DNA of 22,761 nucleotides from JACCZR01 sp035296565 (lineage in GTDB: Bacteria > Actinomycetota > Thermoleophilia > Solirubrobacterales > Thermoleophilaceae): the NCBI GenBank assembly GCA_035296565.1, contig DATHAQ010000046.1, positions 1-22,761 on the forward strand, read 5' to 3'. A program made the translations under genes and the position numbers. The notes under the pieces were generated by a model. It made no database searches, was not told where the DNA came from, and saw only the letters and a program-made list of their open reading frames with translations. Shown here in pieces: positions 1-7,632 of the stretch (positions are counted from its first letter, which is position 1; every line of letters begins with the position of its first letter).

Positions 1-850
1 CGCCTTCAGCCCCGACCCACCGCCAGTGCTCTGGGCGCTGGGCGGACTGGACAGGCTCGAACACGCCCTGAGCGCCCCGGTGATCACGGTGGTAGGCACC
101 CGCCGGCCGTCTCCGTACGGGCGGGAGATGGCCTACGCGCTCGGACACGACCTGGCATCAGCCGGGGCCACAGTGGTCAGCGGACTGGCGCTCGGAGTCG
201 ACGCCGCCTCCCACTGGGGAGCGCTCGACGGACGGGGCACGCCGGTCGCCGTCGTGGCCAACGGTCCGGACATGGCCTATCCGCGCACGAACATGGATCT
301 CTGGCGGCGCGTCGCCGAACGCGGGCTGGTCGTCTCTGAGCTCCCGCCCGGGCAGCGTCCTTACCGCTGGAGCTTCCCCGCACGCAACCGGATCATGGCC
401 GCGGCGGCCGAGGTCACGATCGTCGTCGAGGCCGGCGAGCCCTCGGGCTCGCTGATCACGGCCCGCTTCGCGGAGGGCCTGGGCCGGGCCGTCGGGGCGG
501 TACCCGGCCGGGCGACGTCGCGAGTGGCGGCGGGCGCCAACCGTCTCCTGCGCGACGGCGCGGCGGTCATACGCGACGCCGACGACGTTCTCGCCGAGCT
601 GACCTCGGAGTCGCGGACGCTGCTGCGAGGCCCGGTTGAGCGGGACTCTGCCTCGGACGTGCCTCCGGGCCTCGACGCTGCCGCGGGGCGGGTGCTCGAG
701 GCCGTCGAGCAGGAGCAGGGCCTCGAGGCGATCGGGCGGCGGGCCCGCCTGGCCGCGTCGGAGGTGCGCAGCGCACTCGCGCGGCTCGAGGGCGCGGGGC
801 TCGTACGCCGAGACCCGCTCGGCCGCTACCTCAGGCGGGCCGGCGGGTGA
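1..850 (+). CDS. dprA: DNA-processing protein DprA (5' end outside window)
   Basis: DprA loads RecA onto incoming single-stranded DNA in transformation and is found even in bacteria not known to be competent. The reading frame is open to the left edge and begins inside the family's DPPxVL segment, so the gene is 5'-truncated by the window and the N-terminal SAM-like region is missing. The Rossmann-fold core follows: GTRRPSPYG, then SGLALGVDAASH, SELPPG, FPARNRIMA and the SGSLITA stretch, all hallmarks of the DNA-binding fold. After a linker the last 60 or so residues form a winged-helix-like C-terminal domain. It ends in TGA 24 bases before thiD. In many actinobacteria dprA sits close to xerC and whiG. 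Here those homologues lie about 9.6 kb downstream. Identification is firm. Confidence 0.95.
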   Translation, partial: AFSPDPPPVLWALGGLDRLEHALSAPVITVVGTRRPSPYGREMAYALGHDLASAGATVVSGLALGVDAASHWGALDGRGTPVAVVANGPDMAYPRTNMDLWRRVAERGLVVSELPPGQRPYRWSFPARNRIMAAAAEVTIVVEAGEPSGSLITARFAEGLGRAVGAVPGRATSRVAAGANRLLRDGAAVIRDADDVLAELTSESRTLLRGPVERDSASDVPPGLDAAAGRVLEAVEQEQGLEAIGRRARLAASEVRSALARLEGAGLVRRDPLGRYLRRAGG

Positions 851-862
851 GCCCCGCGCTCC

Positions 863-868
863 TATCCT
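863..868 (+). promoter_or_regulatory. Putative -10 box for thiD (leaderless)
   Basis: TATCCT lies 6 bases before the GTG start of thiD, in the 24-base gap after dprA. No Shine-Dalgarno sequence is visible, so a transcript beginning at or next to the start codon is plausible. No convincing -35 box is seen. Confidence 0.4.
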
Positions 869-874
869 CATCGG

Positions 875-1660
875 GTGTCCGCCGTTCCCCGAGTCCTGTC
901 CATCGCCGGCTCGGACTCGGGAGGCGGCGCGGGGATCCAGGCCGACCTCAAGGCGATGGCGCGCTGCGGCGTCCACGGGATGACCGCCGTCACGGCCGTC
1001 ACCGCCCAGAACACGGTGGCCGTGACGGCCGTCCACTCGCTTCCGGCGGCCGTGATCGTTGAGCAGGTGCGTGCTGTGGTCGAGGACATAGGCGTCGACG
1101 CCGTGAAGATCGGGATGGTCGGTTCCGCGGAGGCCGTCAGGGCGGTGAGCGATTCGCTGGACCTCGTGCGCCCGTCGCCCGTCGTGCTCGACCCCGTGAT
1201 GGTGGCCGAGAGCGGCGCCCGGCTCCTGGACCCGGAGGCCGAGCAGGCCCTGCGCGACCTCCTGCTGCCGCGAGCGGCCGTCGTGACCCCGAATCTGGCC
1301 GAGGCCGCCGCGCTCGCCGGAGCGGAGCGGGGCGATCCCGAGGGCCTTGCCCGAGCGGTCCACCGCCTGGGTCCCGCCGCAGTGGTGGTCACCGGCGGCC
1401 ACCGCGACTACGCGGCCGACGTGTTCTTCGACGGCGACCGCCTCGAAGAGATACCGGGCGAGCGCTACCCCGTGGGAGCCGCGCACGGCTCCGGCTGCAC
1501 CCACTCGTCAGCCCTGGCCGCCGGGCTCGCGCGGGGGATGGAGCCCCTGGAAGCCGCCCGAATGGCGCGCGAGGTCGCCGGGGAGTCCGTGCGCGACGGC
1601 TTACGCGAGATCGGGCGCGGGGCGGGTCCGGTGAACGCGCTGGGCCTCGGGCGCAGCTGA
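875..1660 (+). CDS. thiD: Hydroxymethylpyrimidine/phosphomethylpyrimidine kinase ThiD
   Basis: ThiD phosphorylates HMP and then HMP-P to HMP-PP, the pyrimidine half of thiamine, in the cytoplasm. The 261-residue product has the usual length of a single-domain ThiD. Residues 9-20 carry the SIAGSDSGGGAG nucleotide and substrate loop. AVTAQNT follows near residue 41, with the Gln that contacts HMP. LDPVMV is near 105 and TPNLAEA near 138. The anion-hole and catalytic motif GSGCTHSSA is at 205-213 with Cys208. The start is GTG, chosen because the conserved RVLSIAGSD begins only five residues later. It follows dprA with a 24-base gap and has its own possible -10 box. No other thiamine genes are in the window. 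A riboswitch is not evident upstream. Confidence 0.95.
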   Translation: MSAVPRVLSIAGSDSGGGAGIQADLKAMARCGVHGMTAVTAVTAQNTVAVTAVHSLPAAVIVEQVRAVVEDIGVDAVKIGMVGSAEAVRAVSDSLDLVRPSPVVLDPVMVAESGARLLDPEAEQALRDLLLPRAAVVTPNLAEAAALAGAERGDPEGLARAVHRLGPAAVVVTGGHRDYAADVFFDGDRLEEIPGERYPVGAAHGSGCTHSSALAAGLARGMEPLEAARMAREVAGESVRDGLREIGRGAGPVNALGLGRS

Positions 1661-1784
1661 ACGGGTCGCGGGCGCCGGCCAGGCGGCCAGGAGGCGGTGG
1701 CGCTTTGTCATAATCCACGACGCCTCCGGAGTCAGCCGGCGGCGCGAGCGCACCTCAGGAGCAGCCGACATCAAGTTCCTACGC

Positions 1785-2018
1785 ATGAAGCCGGGTCATG
1801 GCGAGGTCCTCATTGCTGAGGGTGATCGTCGCGTGAGCGAGGAAGAGGAGCGGCTCGTCGAGGAGTTCCGCCGTCAGCTCGACGAAGGCATGTGGGCCGC
1901 GGTGCCGACTTTGGACGGCCGCAGCGGCCGCCGCCGGGCCGAGCTCGTGCAGCGCTACTCGGACATTCCGGCCGCCGCCGACCGGGTGATCTTCTTCCCG
2001 CGCGCCGCGGGCGGCTGA
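1785..2018 (+). CDS. Uncharacterised small protein
   Basis: I do not recognise a characterised family. The product is up to 77 residues, mostly helical and charged in the first half (EEEERLVEEFRRQLDEGMW), and ends in a neat DRVIFFPRAAGG tail that looks conserved. The start is uncertain. ATG 1785 has no Shine-Dalgarno sequence within 15 bases. GTG 1833 has GAGGGTGA upstream. AGGAG at 1757-1761 is ideally spaced only for an in-frame ATC at 1770, which would give IKFLRMKPG as N-terminus. It lies 14 bases ahead of the next gene's GTG and may be cotranscribed with it and ilvD. Function unknown; that it is a gene is supported by strong third-position GC and the operon-like spacing. Confidence 0.6.
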   Translation: MKPGHGEVLIAEGDRRVSEEEERLVEEFRRQLDEGMWAAVPTLDGRSGRRRAELVQRYSDIPAAADRVIFFPRAAGG

Positions 2019-2032
2019 GCTCCTCCAGGGCC

Positions 2033-2632
2033 GTGCTGCTCGCGCTGTCAGTCCTCGCTCTCGTCGCTCTAGCGCTCACGCTGCCTCTGCTGTGGCGCAG
2101 CGCCAGCAGCCTGCCCCAGGCGTGGCGCGAGCGTTCGCCGCGCCGCACGGGCTCAGTCGATCCGCTCGGCGACCCCGGGCGCGAGCGGCGCGCCGAGCAG
2201 CGCGCTCGCGAGTTGCTGCGCTCCTGCGTCAACGAGGAGGAGTGGGCCATGTACCGCGATCTCGGCTTCATCCGGGTGGCCGGGGGACTCTCGCGCCGAA
2301 CGGGCGACGCCGAAGGCGAGGGCCCGGCCTACGCGTACCTCGTCTACGCGCACAAGCCGATCGTCGCGTACGTGCCCTCCAACGGCCGGCTGCTCAGCGA
2401 GTACTGCGTCGAGTTCCCCGACGTCACCGGTCAGTCCGAGCGCTCGCGCCTGCCCGCCTCCGACGACGTGCTGGCCAAGTGGATGGCCCTCACCTCCGAC
2501 GAGTCGCGGGTGATCGGCCGGGCCAACATGCACTTGGTGGGCCGCCAGCTCGACCCCGCCCGAGTGCGGCGCGACCTGTGGCGGCTGGGCGAGTGGGAGC
2601 GCCGCCGCAGCCGCGAGACGCCCGCGGCGTGA
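2033..2632 (+). CDS. Membrane-anchored protein of unknown function
   Basis: A 199-residue protein. Residues 2-20 form a hydrophobic segment (LLALSVLALVALALTLPLL), either an N-terminal anchor or an uncleaved signal. A charged linker follows, then a globular domain beginning near ARELLRSCVNEEEWAMYRDLGF. That beginning weakly resembles an actinobacterial module in which ELL plus an aromatic-rich helix precedes a small beta domain. GTG 2033 is chosen because it places the hydrophobic segment at the N-terminus and has AGGG a few bases upstream. The longer open frame from 1892 overlaps the previous gene. Its TGA overlaps the ilvD GTG by 4 bases, so the two are probably translationally coupled. No catalytic motif is visible. 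Function unknown. Confidence 0.65.
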   Translation: MLLALSVLALVALALTLPLLWRSASSLPQAWRERSPRRTGSVDPLGDPGRERRAEQRARELLRSCVNEEEWAMYRDLGFIRVAGGLSRRTGDAEGEGPAYAYLVYAHKPIVAYVPSNGRLLSEYCVEFPDVTGQSERSRLPASDDVLAKWMALTSDESRVIGRANMHLVGRQLDPARVRRDLWRLGEWERRRSRETPAA

Positions 2633-4302
2633 GCACCGACCCCCGGCGGCGCAGCCGCACCCAGCTCGAGGGCCCCGACCGGGCCGCTGCCCGCGCCTAC
2701 CTCAAGGGAATCGGCTACAGCGCCGACGACCTGCGCAAGCCGGTCGTCGGCGTCGCCAACACCTGGACCGAGACCATGCCCTGCAACTTCCACCTGCGCG
2801 GCCTGGCCGAGCGGGTCAAGGAGGGCGTCCGGGCCGCCGGCGGAACGCCGATGGAGTTCAACACCGTCGCGATCTCCGACGGGATCACCATGGGCACGCA
2901 GGGCATGAAAACGTCGCTGGTCAGCCGCGAGGTCATCGCCGACTCGATCGAGCTCGTGGCCCGTGGGCACATGTTCGACGGCGTCGTCGCGCTCTCGGGC
3001 TGCGACAAGACCATCCCCGGCTGCGTCATGGCCCTGGCCCGTCTCGACGTGCCCGGGCTGATGCTCTACGGCGGCTCGATCTCGCCGGGGCACTGGCGGG
3101 GCAGGGACGTGACCATCCAGGACGTGTTCGAGGCCGTCGGCGCCCATGCCGCGGGTGACATGTCCGACGAGGACCTGGAGGACCTCGAGGACCACGCTTC
3201 CCCCGGCCCCGGGGCCTGCGGCGGCCAGTTCACCGCCAACACGATGGCCATGGCCTTCGAGGTGCTCGGCATCTCGCCCGGCGCGAGCGCCATGGTGCCC
3301 GCCCAGGACACCACAAAGGGCGACGTGGCCGAAGCGTGCGGCCGGCTCGCCATGGACCTGGTGAACGCCGACCAGCGCCCGAGCGCGGTGATCACCAAGG
3401 ACGGCCTGGAGAACGCTATCGCGGCGGCGGCGATGTCGGGTGGCTCCACCAACGTCGTCCTGCATCTGCTGGCCGTCGCGAAGGAGGCTGGTGTCGAGCT
3501 CGACATCGACGACTTCGACCGCATCGCCTGGAGCACCCCGCTGCTGGCCGACCTCAAGCCCGGCGGGCGCTTCGTCGCTACCGACCTCTACGCCGCGGGC
3601 GGCGTCCCGCTGGTGGTCAAGCGGCTCAAGGAGGGCGGCTTCCTCAACGAGGGCGCGCTCACGGTGACCGGCGCCACCGCCGGCGAGCTGGCCGACAGCG
3701 CCGAGGAGGCCGAGGGCCAGGAGGTCGTCCGCCCGCTCGACGACCCGCTCAAGCCCAACGGCGGGTTCGCGATCCTGCGCGGCAATCTCGCGCCGGAGGG
3801 CTGCGTGGTCAAGCTCAGCGGCCACGACCGCCGCGAGCACCGCGGTCCCGCACAGGTGTTCGAGTCCGAGGAGGACGCCTTCGCGGCGGTCAAGGCGAAG
3901 GAGATCCAGCGCGGCGACGTGATCGTCATCCGCAACGAGGGCCCGGCCGGCGGGCCGGGCATGCGCGAGATGCTCGCCGTCACCGCCGCTCTGGTAGGGG
4001 AGGGGCTCGGCAATGACGTCGCCCTGCTGACCGACGGTCGCTTCTCCGGCGCCACCCACGGCTTCATGGCCGGCCACGTGGCGCCCGAGGCGCCCCGCGG
4101 TGGCCCCATTGCCGCGGTGCAGGACGGCGACACGGTGGTGTTCGACGTCGACAACCGCGAGCTCAACGTCGAGCTCTCCGACGAGGAGATCGGGCGCCGG
4201 GTTGCCGCCTACCAGCCCCCGGCGGCTCCCGAGTTCAACGGCGTGCTCGCCAAGTACGCGAAGAGCGTGGGCTCGGCCAGCGAGGGAGCGGTGACGGTCT
4301 GA
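2629..4302 (+). CDS. ilvD: Dihydroxy-acid dehydratase IlvD
   Basis: IlvD dehydrates 2,3-dihydroxy-isovalerate and its methylvalerate homologue to the 2-keto acids of the valine/leucine and isoleucine pathways. It uses a [2Fe-2S] or [4Fe-4S] cluster and Mg2+. The product is 557 residues, the normal family length. The three cluster cysteines are visible: Cys52 in MPCNFHL, Cys125 in SGCDKTIPGC and Cys197 in GPGACGGQ. The proposed catalytic Ser473 lies in DGRFSGATHGF. GTG 2629 is chosen because the conserved region starts soon after (RSRTQLEGPDRAAARA). The longer open frame from 2092 simply runs through the preceding gene in another frame. GTGA overlap with the upstream stop suggests coupling. 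No other ilv or leu genes are nearby, so this gene is separated from the rest of its pathway. Confidence 0.96.
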   Translation: MSTDPRRRSRTQLEGPDRAAARAYLKGIGYSADDLRKPVVGVANTWTETMPCNFHLRGLAERVKEGVRAAGGTPMEFNTVAISDGITMGTQGMKTSLVSREVIADSIELVARGHMFDGVVALSGCDKTIPGCVMALARLDVPGLMLYGGSISPGHWRGRDVTIQDVFEAVGAHAAGDMSDEDLEDLEDHASPGPGACGGQFTANTMAMAFEVLGISPGASAMVPAQDTTKGDVAEACGRLAMDLVNADQRPSAVITKDGLENAIAAAAMSGGSTNVVLHLLAVAKEAGVELDIDDFDRIAWSTPLLADLKPGGRFVATDLYAAGGVPLVVKRLKEGGFLNEGALTVTGATAGELADSAEEAEGQEVVRPLDDPLKPNGGFAILRGNLAPEGCVVKLSGHDRREHRGPAQVFESEEDAFAAVKAKEIQRGDVIVIRNEGPAGGPGMREMLAVTAALVGEGLGNDVALLTDGRFSGATHGFMAGHVAPEAPRGGPIAAVQDGDTVVFDVDNRELNVELSDEEIGRRVAAYQPPAAPEFNGVLAKYAKSVGSASEGAVTV

Positions 4303-4336
4303 GCCGGAGCGGTGGCCGTCGGAGGGGCGGGGGCGC

Positions 4337-5329
4337 CTAGCGGCGCTCGGAGACGTGATCGACCGGCTCGCGGTCCTCGGCAGGCCCGGTCTCGGATAGG
4401 AACTCCAGCAGCACCTCGTTGACCGCGCGCGGGCGCTCCATCATCGGCACGTGGCCGGTGTCCTCCATCACGGTCTTGCGTGAGTCGCTGATCAGGCGCT
4501 CGTACTCGTGGGCGTCGTCCACGGTGATGACCGAGTCGTTCTCGCCCCACAGGATCAGCGTCGGGCACGTGATCTCCGAGAGCCGCCCCCGGTAGTCGTA
4601 CCGGACCGATGCCATCAGCGCGGCGCGGAAGCCGGGCTTGTCCGCGCCCTTCATCAGCCCCTCCCAGGCGGCGTCGGACCTCAGCTTCGAAGGGTGGCGG
4701 GCCACCAGGGCGAGGGCCACGTGACGGGCTCGCGGACGCCGGGCCATCCGCTCGTGGCCGGCGGCGGTTGCCGCCGTGATGGCCTGGGCCACGCGGCCGA
4801 TCAGGGCGGTCGGCGCCTCGTGGACGTTGGAGGACGTGATGCCTGCTGCGGAGATCAGCACCAGCCGCTCGACGCGCTCGGGATCCTGGATCGTCACCTC
4901 GGCCGCGATGAAGCCGCCCATCGAGTTGCCGACCAGCGCCACCCGCTCGAGTCCCAGCTCCTCGCAGAAGCGCTTGACCACGCGGCCGTAGCCCTGGATC
5001 GAGATGTCGCCGTCGGCGGGCATCCGGCTCATGCCGAAGCCCGGCAGGTCCGGCGCGAGCACACGGCGCTCGGTGGCGACGCGCGGGATGTTCTCGATGA
5101 AGTTCTGCCACTGCCCGCCGAGCCCGTGGACGAAGACGACGGGGGTCCCGTCGCCCTCGCCGATGTCGACGTAGCTGAGCTCGTCGTCGCCGACGCGAAC
5201 CGTGTTCAGGTGCGCCGCCCAATCCACCTCGCGCCAGTTCGGCTCGTCGCTGAGGCCGTAGTCGGAGTCGGCCTTGCGGGCGTGCCAGGGCAGCGACGGG
5301 GCGGCGTTGGAGGGAAGGATCTTCGCCAT
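4337..5329 (-). CDS. Alpha/beta-fold hydrolase
   Basis: A 330-residue alpha/beta hydrolase. The catalytic triad can be placed. Nucleophile Ser136 is in the elbow GNSMGG, the acid Asp265 is in LWGENDSV, and His293 is in DTGHVPM. The oxyanion-hole HGLGG is at 68-72. The cap region between about 165 and 245 is rich in Ala and Arg and fixes no substrate. C-C hydrolases, esterases and haloperoxidase-like enzymes share this architecture, so substrate is unknown. ATG at 5329 (MAKILPS) is preferred over the upstream ATG at 5374 because the latter lies inside the divergent nucleotidase gene. A TACCGT box sits 9 bases upstream and AGG about 6 bases upstream. It converges with ilvD, with a 34-base gap. 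Confidence 0.88.
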   Translation of the reverse strand: MAKILPSNAAPSLPWHARKADSDYGLSDEPNWREVDWAAHLNTVRVGDDELSYVDIGEGDGTPVVFVHGLGGQWQNFIENIPRVATERRVLAPDLPGFGMSRMPADGDISIQGYGRVVKRFCEELGLERVALVGNSMGGFIAAEVTIQDPERVERLVLISAAGITSSNVHEAPTALIGRVAQAITAATAAGHERMARRPRARHVALALVARHPSKLRSDAAWEGLMKGADKPGFRAALMASVRYDYRGRLSEITCPTLILWGENDSVITVDDAHEYERLISDSRKTVMEDTGHVPMMERPRAVNEVLLEFLSETGPAEDREPVDHVSERR

Positions 5330-5337
5330 CGGCGCCT

Positions 5338-5344
5338 TACGGTA
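5338..5344. promoter_or_regulatory. Shared bidirectional -10 element TACGGTA
   Basis: The gap between two divergent start codons is only 22 bases (5330-5351). In it, TACGGT (5338-5343) lies 8 bases before the plus-strand GTG at 5352. The opposite strand reads TACCGT (5339-5344), 9 bases before the minus-strand ATG at 5329. Both match the A2/T6 core of a sigma-70-type -10 box and share five base pairs. Recognisable -35 boxes are not seen on either side. The arrangement fits two leaderless or nearly leaderless divergent transcripts. Confidence 0.45.
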
Positions 5345-5351
5345 TCCGGAC

Positions 5352-5903
5352 GTGAAGCGGATCGCACTCGACATCGACTCGACCCTCCACCACTACTGGG
5401 ACCTGCTCGAGCGCATCGTGCGCGACCGCCACGGGGTATCGCTTCCGTACGCCGAGCAGCGCGACTGGGGCATCACCGTGCTAGCGGTGGAGGACCTCCG
5501 GGCCGCGGTGACGGAGACCCACTCCGAGGAGAACATCGCGGGGGCCGAGCCCTACCCCGGCGCGGTCGAGGCCGTCTCGGCCTGGCACGAGGCAGGGCAC
5601 TGGATCCACGTGACCAGCCACCGGGCCGAGCACACCTGCGCGGCCACCGCGCGCTGGCTCGAGCGCATCGGGCTGCCCTACGACGACCTGCACTGCTCGT
5701 GGGACAAGATCAGCCGCTGTGTCGAGCTGGAGATCGACATCCTGGTCGACGACAGCCCCGTGAACATCCAGCGGGCGCTGGAGGCGGGGATCACGCCGGC
5801 GACGATCCTGCACCCCTGGAACGAGGAGGCCGCGGCCGACGGGGACGTCATCACCGGGCGCGACTGGTACGAGCTGAGGGCGAGGCTCGAGCCGGTCCTC
5901 TAG
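5352..5903 (+). CDS. HAD-superfamily nucleotidase (NT5C-like)
   Basis: A 183-residue HAD phosphohydrolase resembling the 5'(3')-deoxyribonucleotidase NT5C family, which dephosphorylates (deoxy)nucleoside monophosphates. Motif I is LDIDST with nucleophile Asp7 and acid Asp9. Motif II is VTSHR (Thr88-Ser89), motif III Lys119 in WDKISR, and motif IV ILVDDSP (Asp133, Asp134). The region 11-80 is a helical cap. The start is GTG 5352, one codon before the family's KRIALDID N-terminus. Open frame further upstream is antisense to the divergent hydrolase. No Shine-Dalgarno sequence is visible but a TACGGT box lies 8 bases upstream. Its TAG shares a CTAG tetramer with the TAG of the converging gene. 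Nucleotide substrate cannot be told from sequence alone. Confidence 0.85.
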   Translation: MKRIALDIDSTLHHYWDLLERIVRDRHGVSLPYAEQRDWGITVLAVEDLRAAVTETHSEENIAGAEPYPGAVEAVSAWHEAGHWIHVTSHRAEHTCAATARWLERIGLPYDDLHCSWDKISRCVELEIDILVDDSPVNIQRALEAGITPATILHPWNEEAAADGDVITGRDWYELRARLEPVL

Positions 5904-6616
5904 CCCGCGTAGCCGAAACGCTCCAGTAGCGGAATCTCGTGGATCTGGGGCGGCTGGAGGTGGTCCCAGAGGATCCCGCGCGGAGCCTGGTGGTCGCCCT
6001 CGACGTCGACCACGGCTCGGGGAGTGGCCACCACGTCGACGGGGATGTCGTGCGCGGTCATCAGCAGCTCCTCGCGCAGGATCTGGATGGGGTGGAGGGT
6101 AGTGGCGATCACCGTGTGGTGGTCGATTCGCCCGGCCTCGCGCAGCAGGCCGTACTCGAGGTCGGAGAAGCCGCCGCCCTTCCCCAGCCGCGCTCCCTCC
6201 AGGTTCACCGCCACCGAGCCGGTGAGCACCAGGTCGAGCTCGGGCACCTCGTCGAGGTCGATCACGCGGCCGTGGCGGAGGGCCCCCTTGATCGTCGAGG
6301 CCTCGCGCTGCTGGTCGTCCGACAGCCGGCGCGCCTCCAGGAGCCGAAAGGGGTGCTGCTCGCGCAGCCGCGGGACGGCCATGATGAGCGTCTTGCCCTG
6401 CAGGAGCGCGAGGCGGCGCATGTGGGTCTGCGGTGAGTCGGGGTTGGCCTTGATGGTCTTCGCGTTGGCCCACGCGGGGTGGCGCGAGAGGCGCTCGGCG
6501 GCCTGCTTGGCGCCGGCGAAGTTCGGGATGCGCCCGTCGGCGCCCGGGAAGCGCGAGACCCCCTCGCGGTCCATCGAGCGCCACACGTCGCGCCGCACCT
6601 CGTCCTTGGACCGCAT
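5900..6616 (-). CDS. 5-formyltetrahydrofolate cyclo-ligase family protein
   Basis: Members convert 5-formyl-THF to 5,10-methenyl-THF with ATP. This 238-residue protein carries the family's phosphate loop GARLGKGGGFSDLE at 141-154, where the canonical form is G-R-x-GKGGGYYD. The N-terminal half, with SPQTHMRR then LLQGKTLIMAVPRLRE, resembles the longer branch related to MTHFSD and archaeal or plant relatives rather than compact E. coli YgfA. A true cyclo-ligase role is therefore likely but not certain. ATG 6616 is chosen for its conserved context (MRSKDEVRRDVWRSMD). Frame extends to 6688 with a GTG at 6640 immediately after GAGGGAGG, spaced too closely for a good site. A TACGAT box lies 10 bases before ATG 6616. 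It ends tail-to-tail with the nucleotidase gene. Confidence 0.82.
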   Translation of the reverse strand: MRSKDEVRRDVWRSMDREGVSRFPGADGRIPNFAGAKQAAERLSRHPAWANAKTIKANPDSPQTHMRRLALLQGKTLIMAVPRLREQHPFRLLEARRLSDDQQREASTIKGALRHGRVIDLDEVPELDLVLTGSVAVNLEGARLGKGGGFSDLEYGLLREAGRIDHHTVIATTLHPIQILREELLMTAHDIPVDVVATPRAVVDVEGDHQAPRGILWDHLQPPQIHEIPLLERFGYAG

Positions 6617-6626
6617 CGGACGCGGG

Positions 6627-6632
6627 ATCGTA
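6627..6632 (-). promoter_or_regulatory. Putative -10 box for cyclo-ligase gene
   Basis: On the minus strand TACGAT ends 10 bases before ATG 6616, fitting a very short leader. No -35 box is clear. If the start were the upstream GTG, this element would be inside the coding region. Confidence 0.35.
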
Positions 6633-6726
6633 TCCACGCCTCCCTCGCCAGCTGAGGAGCGCAGGCCGGGCGCTGGCCCCCCGAGCACCGGAGGCTCGGT
6701 AGCTCATCCTGCTTGAATCGAGCCTC

Positions 6727-7632
6727 GTGGCCCAGTCGTCTCGATCAACGCTCAGCCGGAGCCATCAGGAGTCCGCGAACGGCGGAGGTGCGTCGCTACC
6801 CGCGGTCCGCGACGAGGAGCTGCGCGAGCATCTCCCGGGGCTCGAGCCCGAGCGCCGGCTGACCGACTGGGGGCGCTCGGAGCGCATCGAGGGCCTGCTC
6901 GACCGGACCCTGGTCGACTTCCTCTACAAGCAGTGGTTCCGCGCCGAGGTGGAGGGGATCGAGAATGTGCCCTCCGACGGCGGCGCGCTGCTGGTCTCCA
7001 ACCACTCGGGCGCTCTGCCCCCCGACGCGGCGATGATCGGCAAGGCGATCAAGGAGGAGCATTCACGGCCGCGGCCGCTGAACATCACCGTCGAGCACTT
7101 CTTCAAGGGCTATCCCGGCTTCTCGATGCTGATCCCGAAGATCGGCTGCGTGGCAGCGCACCCGGCCAATGTGCATCGCCTACTCGCCGATGAGGAGCAG
7201 CTGGTGCTCGTCTTCCCGGAGGGGCGCAAGGGCACCGAGAAGCTCTACAAGGACCGCTACCGGCTGCGCCGCTTCGGGCGCGGCGGCTTCGTCGAGGCCG
7301 CCATGCGCGCCCAGGCGCCGATCGTGCCCGTTGCGGTGGTGGGTGCCGAGGAGGCAGCCCCCGTGTTCGCCCAGCTCAGCGTGCTCAAGAAGCTGACCGG
7401 GCTCCTCTACGTGCCGGTCACGCCCACGTTTCCGCACTTCGGCCTGCTGGGGATGCTGGGGTACCTCCCGGCCAAGTTCAAGCTGCGCTTCCTGCCACCC
7501 ATCCGCTTCGACGAGCCTGGCCTGCACGAGGACAGGGGCTTCGTGCAGACGGTGGCCCACGACGTACGCGCGCTGATCCAGGAGGAGCTGCTGGACATGG
7601 TGGGCAAGCGGCGCTCGGTCTGGTTCGGGTGA
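6727..7632 (+). CDS. Lysophospholipid acyltransferase family protein (PlsC-like)
   Basis: A 301-residue member of the LPLAT/PlsC superfamily, which transfers acyl groups from acyl-CoA or acyl-ACP to glycerolipids or related alcohols at the membrane. Block I is NHSGALPPD (His93 to Asp100), spaced HX6D rather than the classic HX4D. That spacing recalls the DAGAT/MGAT-like branch. Block III is FPEGRKGTEK at 163-172 and the later block IVPVAVVGAEE is near 199. The first 45 residues are polar and probably unstructured. GTG 6727 is the only reasonable start before this tail. The stop overlaps the next gene's GTG by 4 bases. A PlsC-like gene next to an SDR gene is a recurring actinobacterial pair, suggesting a shared lipid or envelope substrate. 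That link is an inference. Confidence 0.88.
   Translation: MAQSSRSTLSRSHQESANGGGASLPAVRDEELREHLPGLEPERRLTDWGRSERIEGLLDRTLVDFLYKQWFRAEVEGIENVPSDGGALLVSNHSGALPPDAAMIGKAIKEEHSRPRPLNITVEHFFKGYPGFSMLIPKIGCVAAHPANVHRLLADEEQLVLVFPEGRKGTEKLYKDRYRLRRFGRGGFVEAAMRAQAPIVPVAVVGAEEAAPVFAQLSVLKKLTGLLYVPVTPTFPHFGLLGMLGYLPAKFKLRFLPPIRFDEPGLHEDRGFVQTVAHDVRALIQEELLDMVGKRRSVWFG

Noticed and set aside
851..874. TPP riboswitch ahead of thiD
   Set aside because: The gap to dprA is only 24 bases, too short for the THI element, and no conserved core is present.
158..1504. Long minus-strand open frame (448 codons) opposite dprA and thiD
   Set aside because: Mirror of two firmly identified genes; low-complexity Arg/Gly/His composition typical of antisense frames in GC-rich DNA.
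2431..4077. Minus-strand open frame (548 codons) opposite ilvD
   Set aside because: Antisense shadow of ilvD, no recognisable motif, and third-position GC fits the ilvD strand.
4333..4346. GCGCC-TAGC-GGCGC hairpin at the end of the hydrolase gene
   Set aside because: Overlaps the stop codon, only 5 bp and no T run; such short GC palindromes are expected by chance here.
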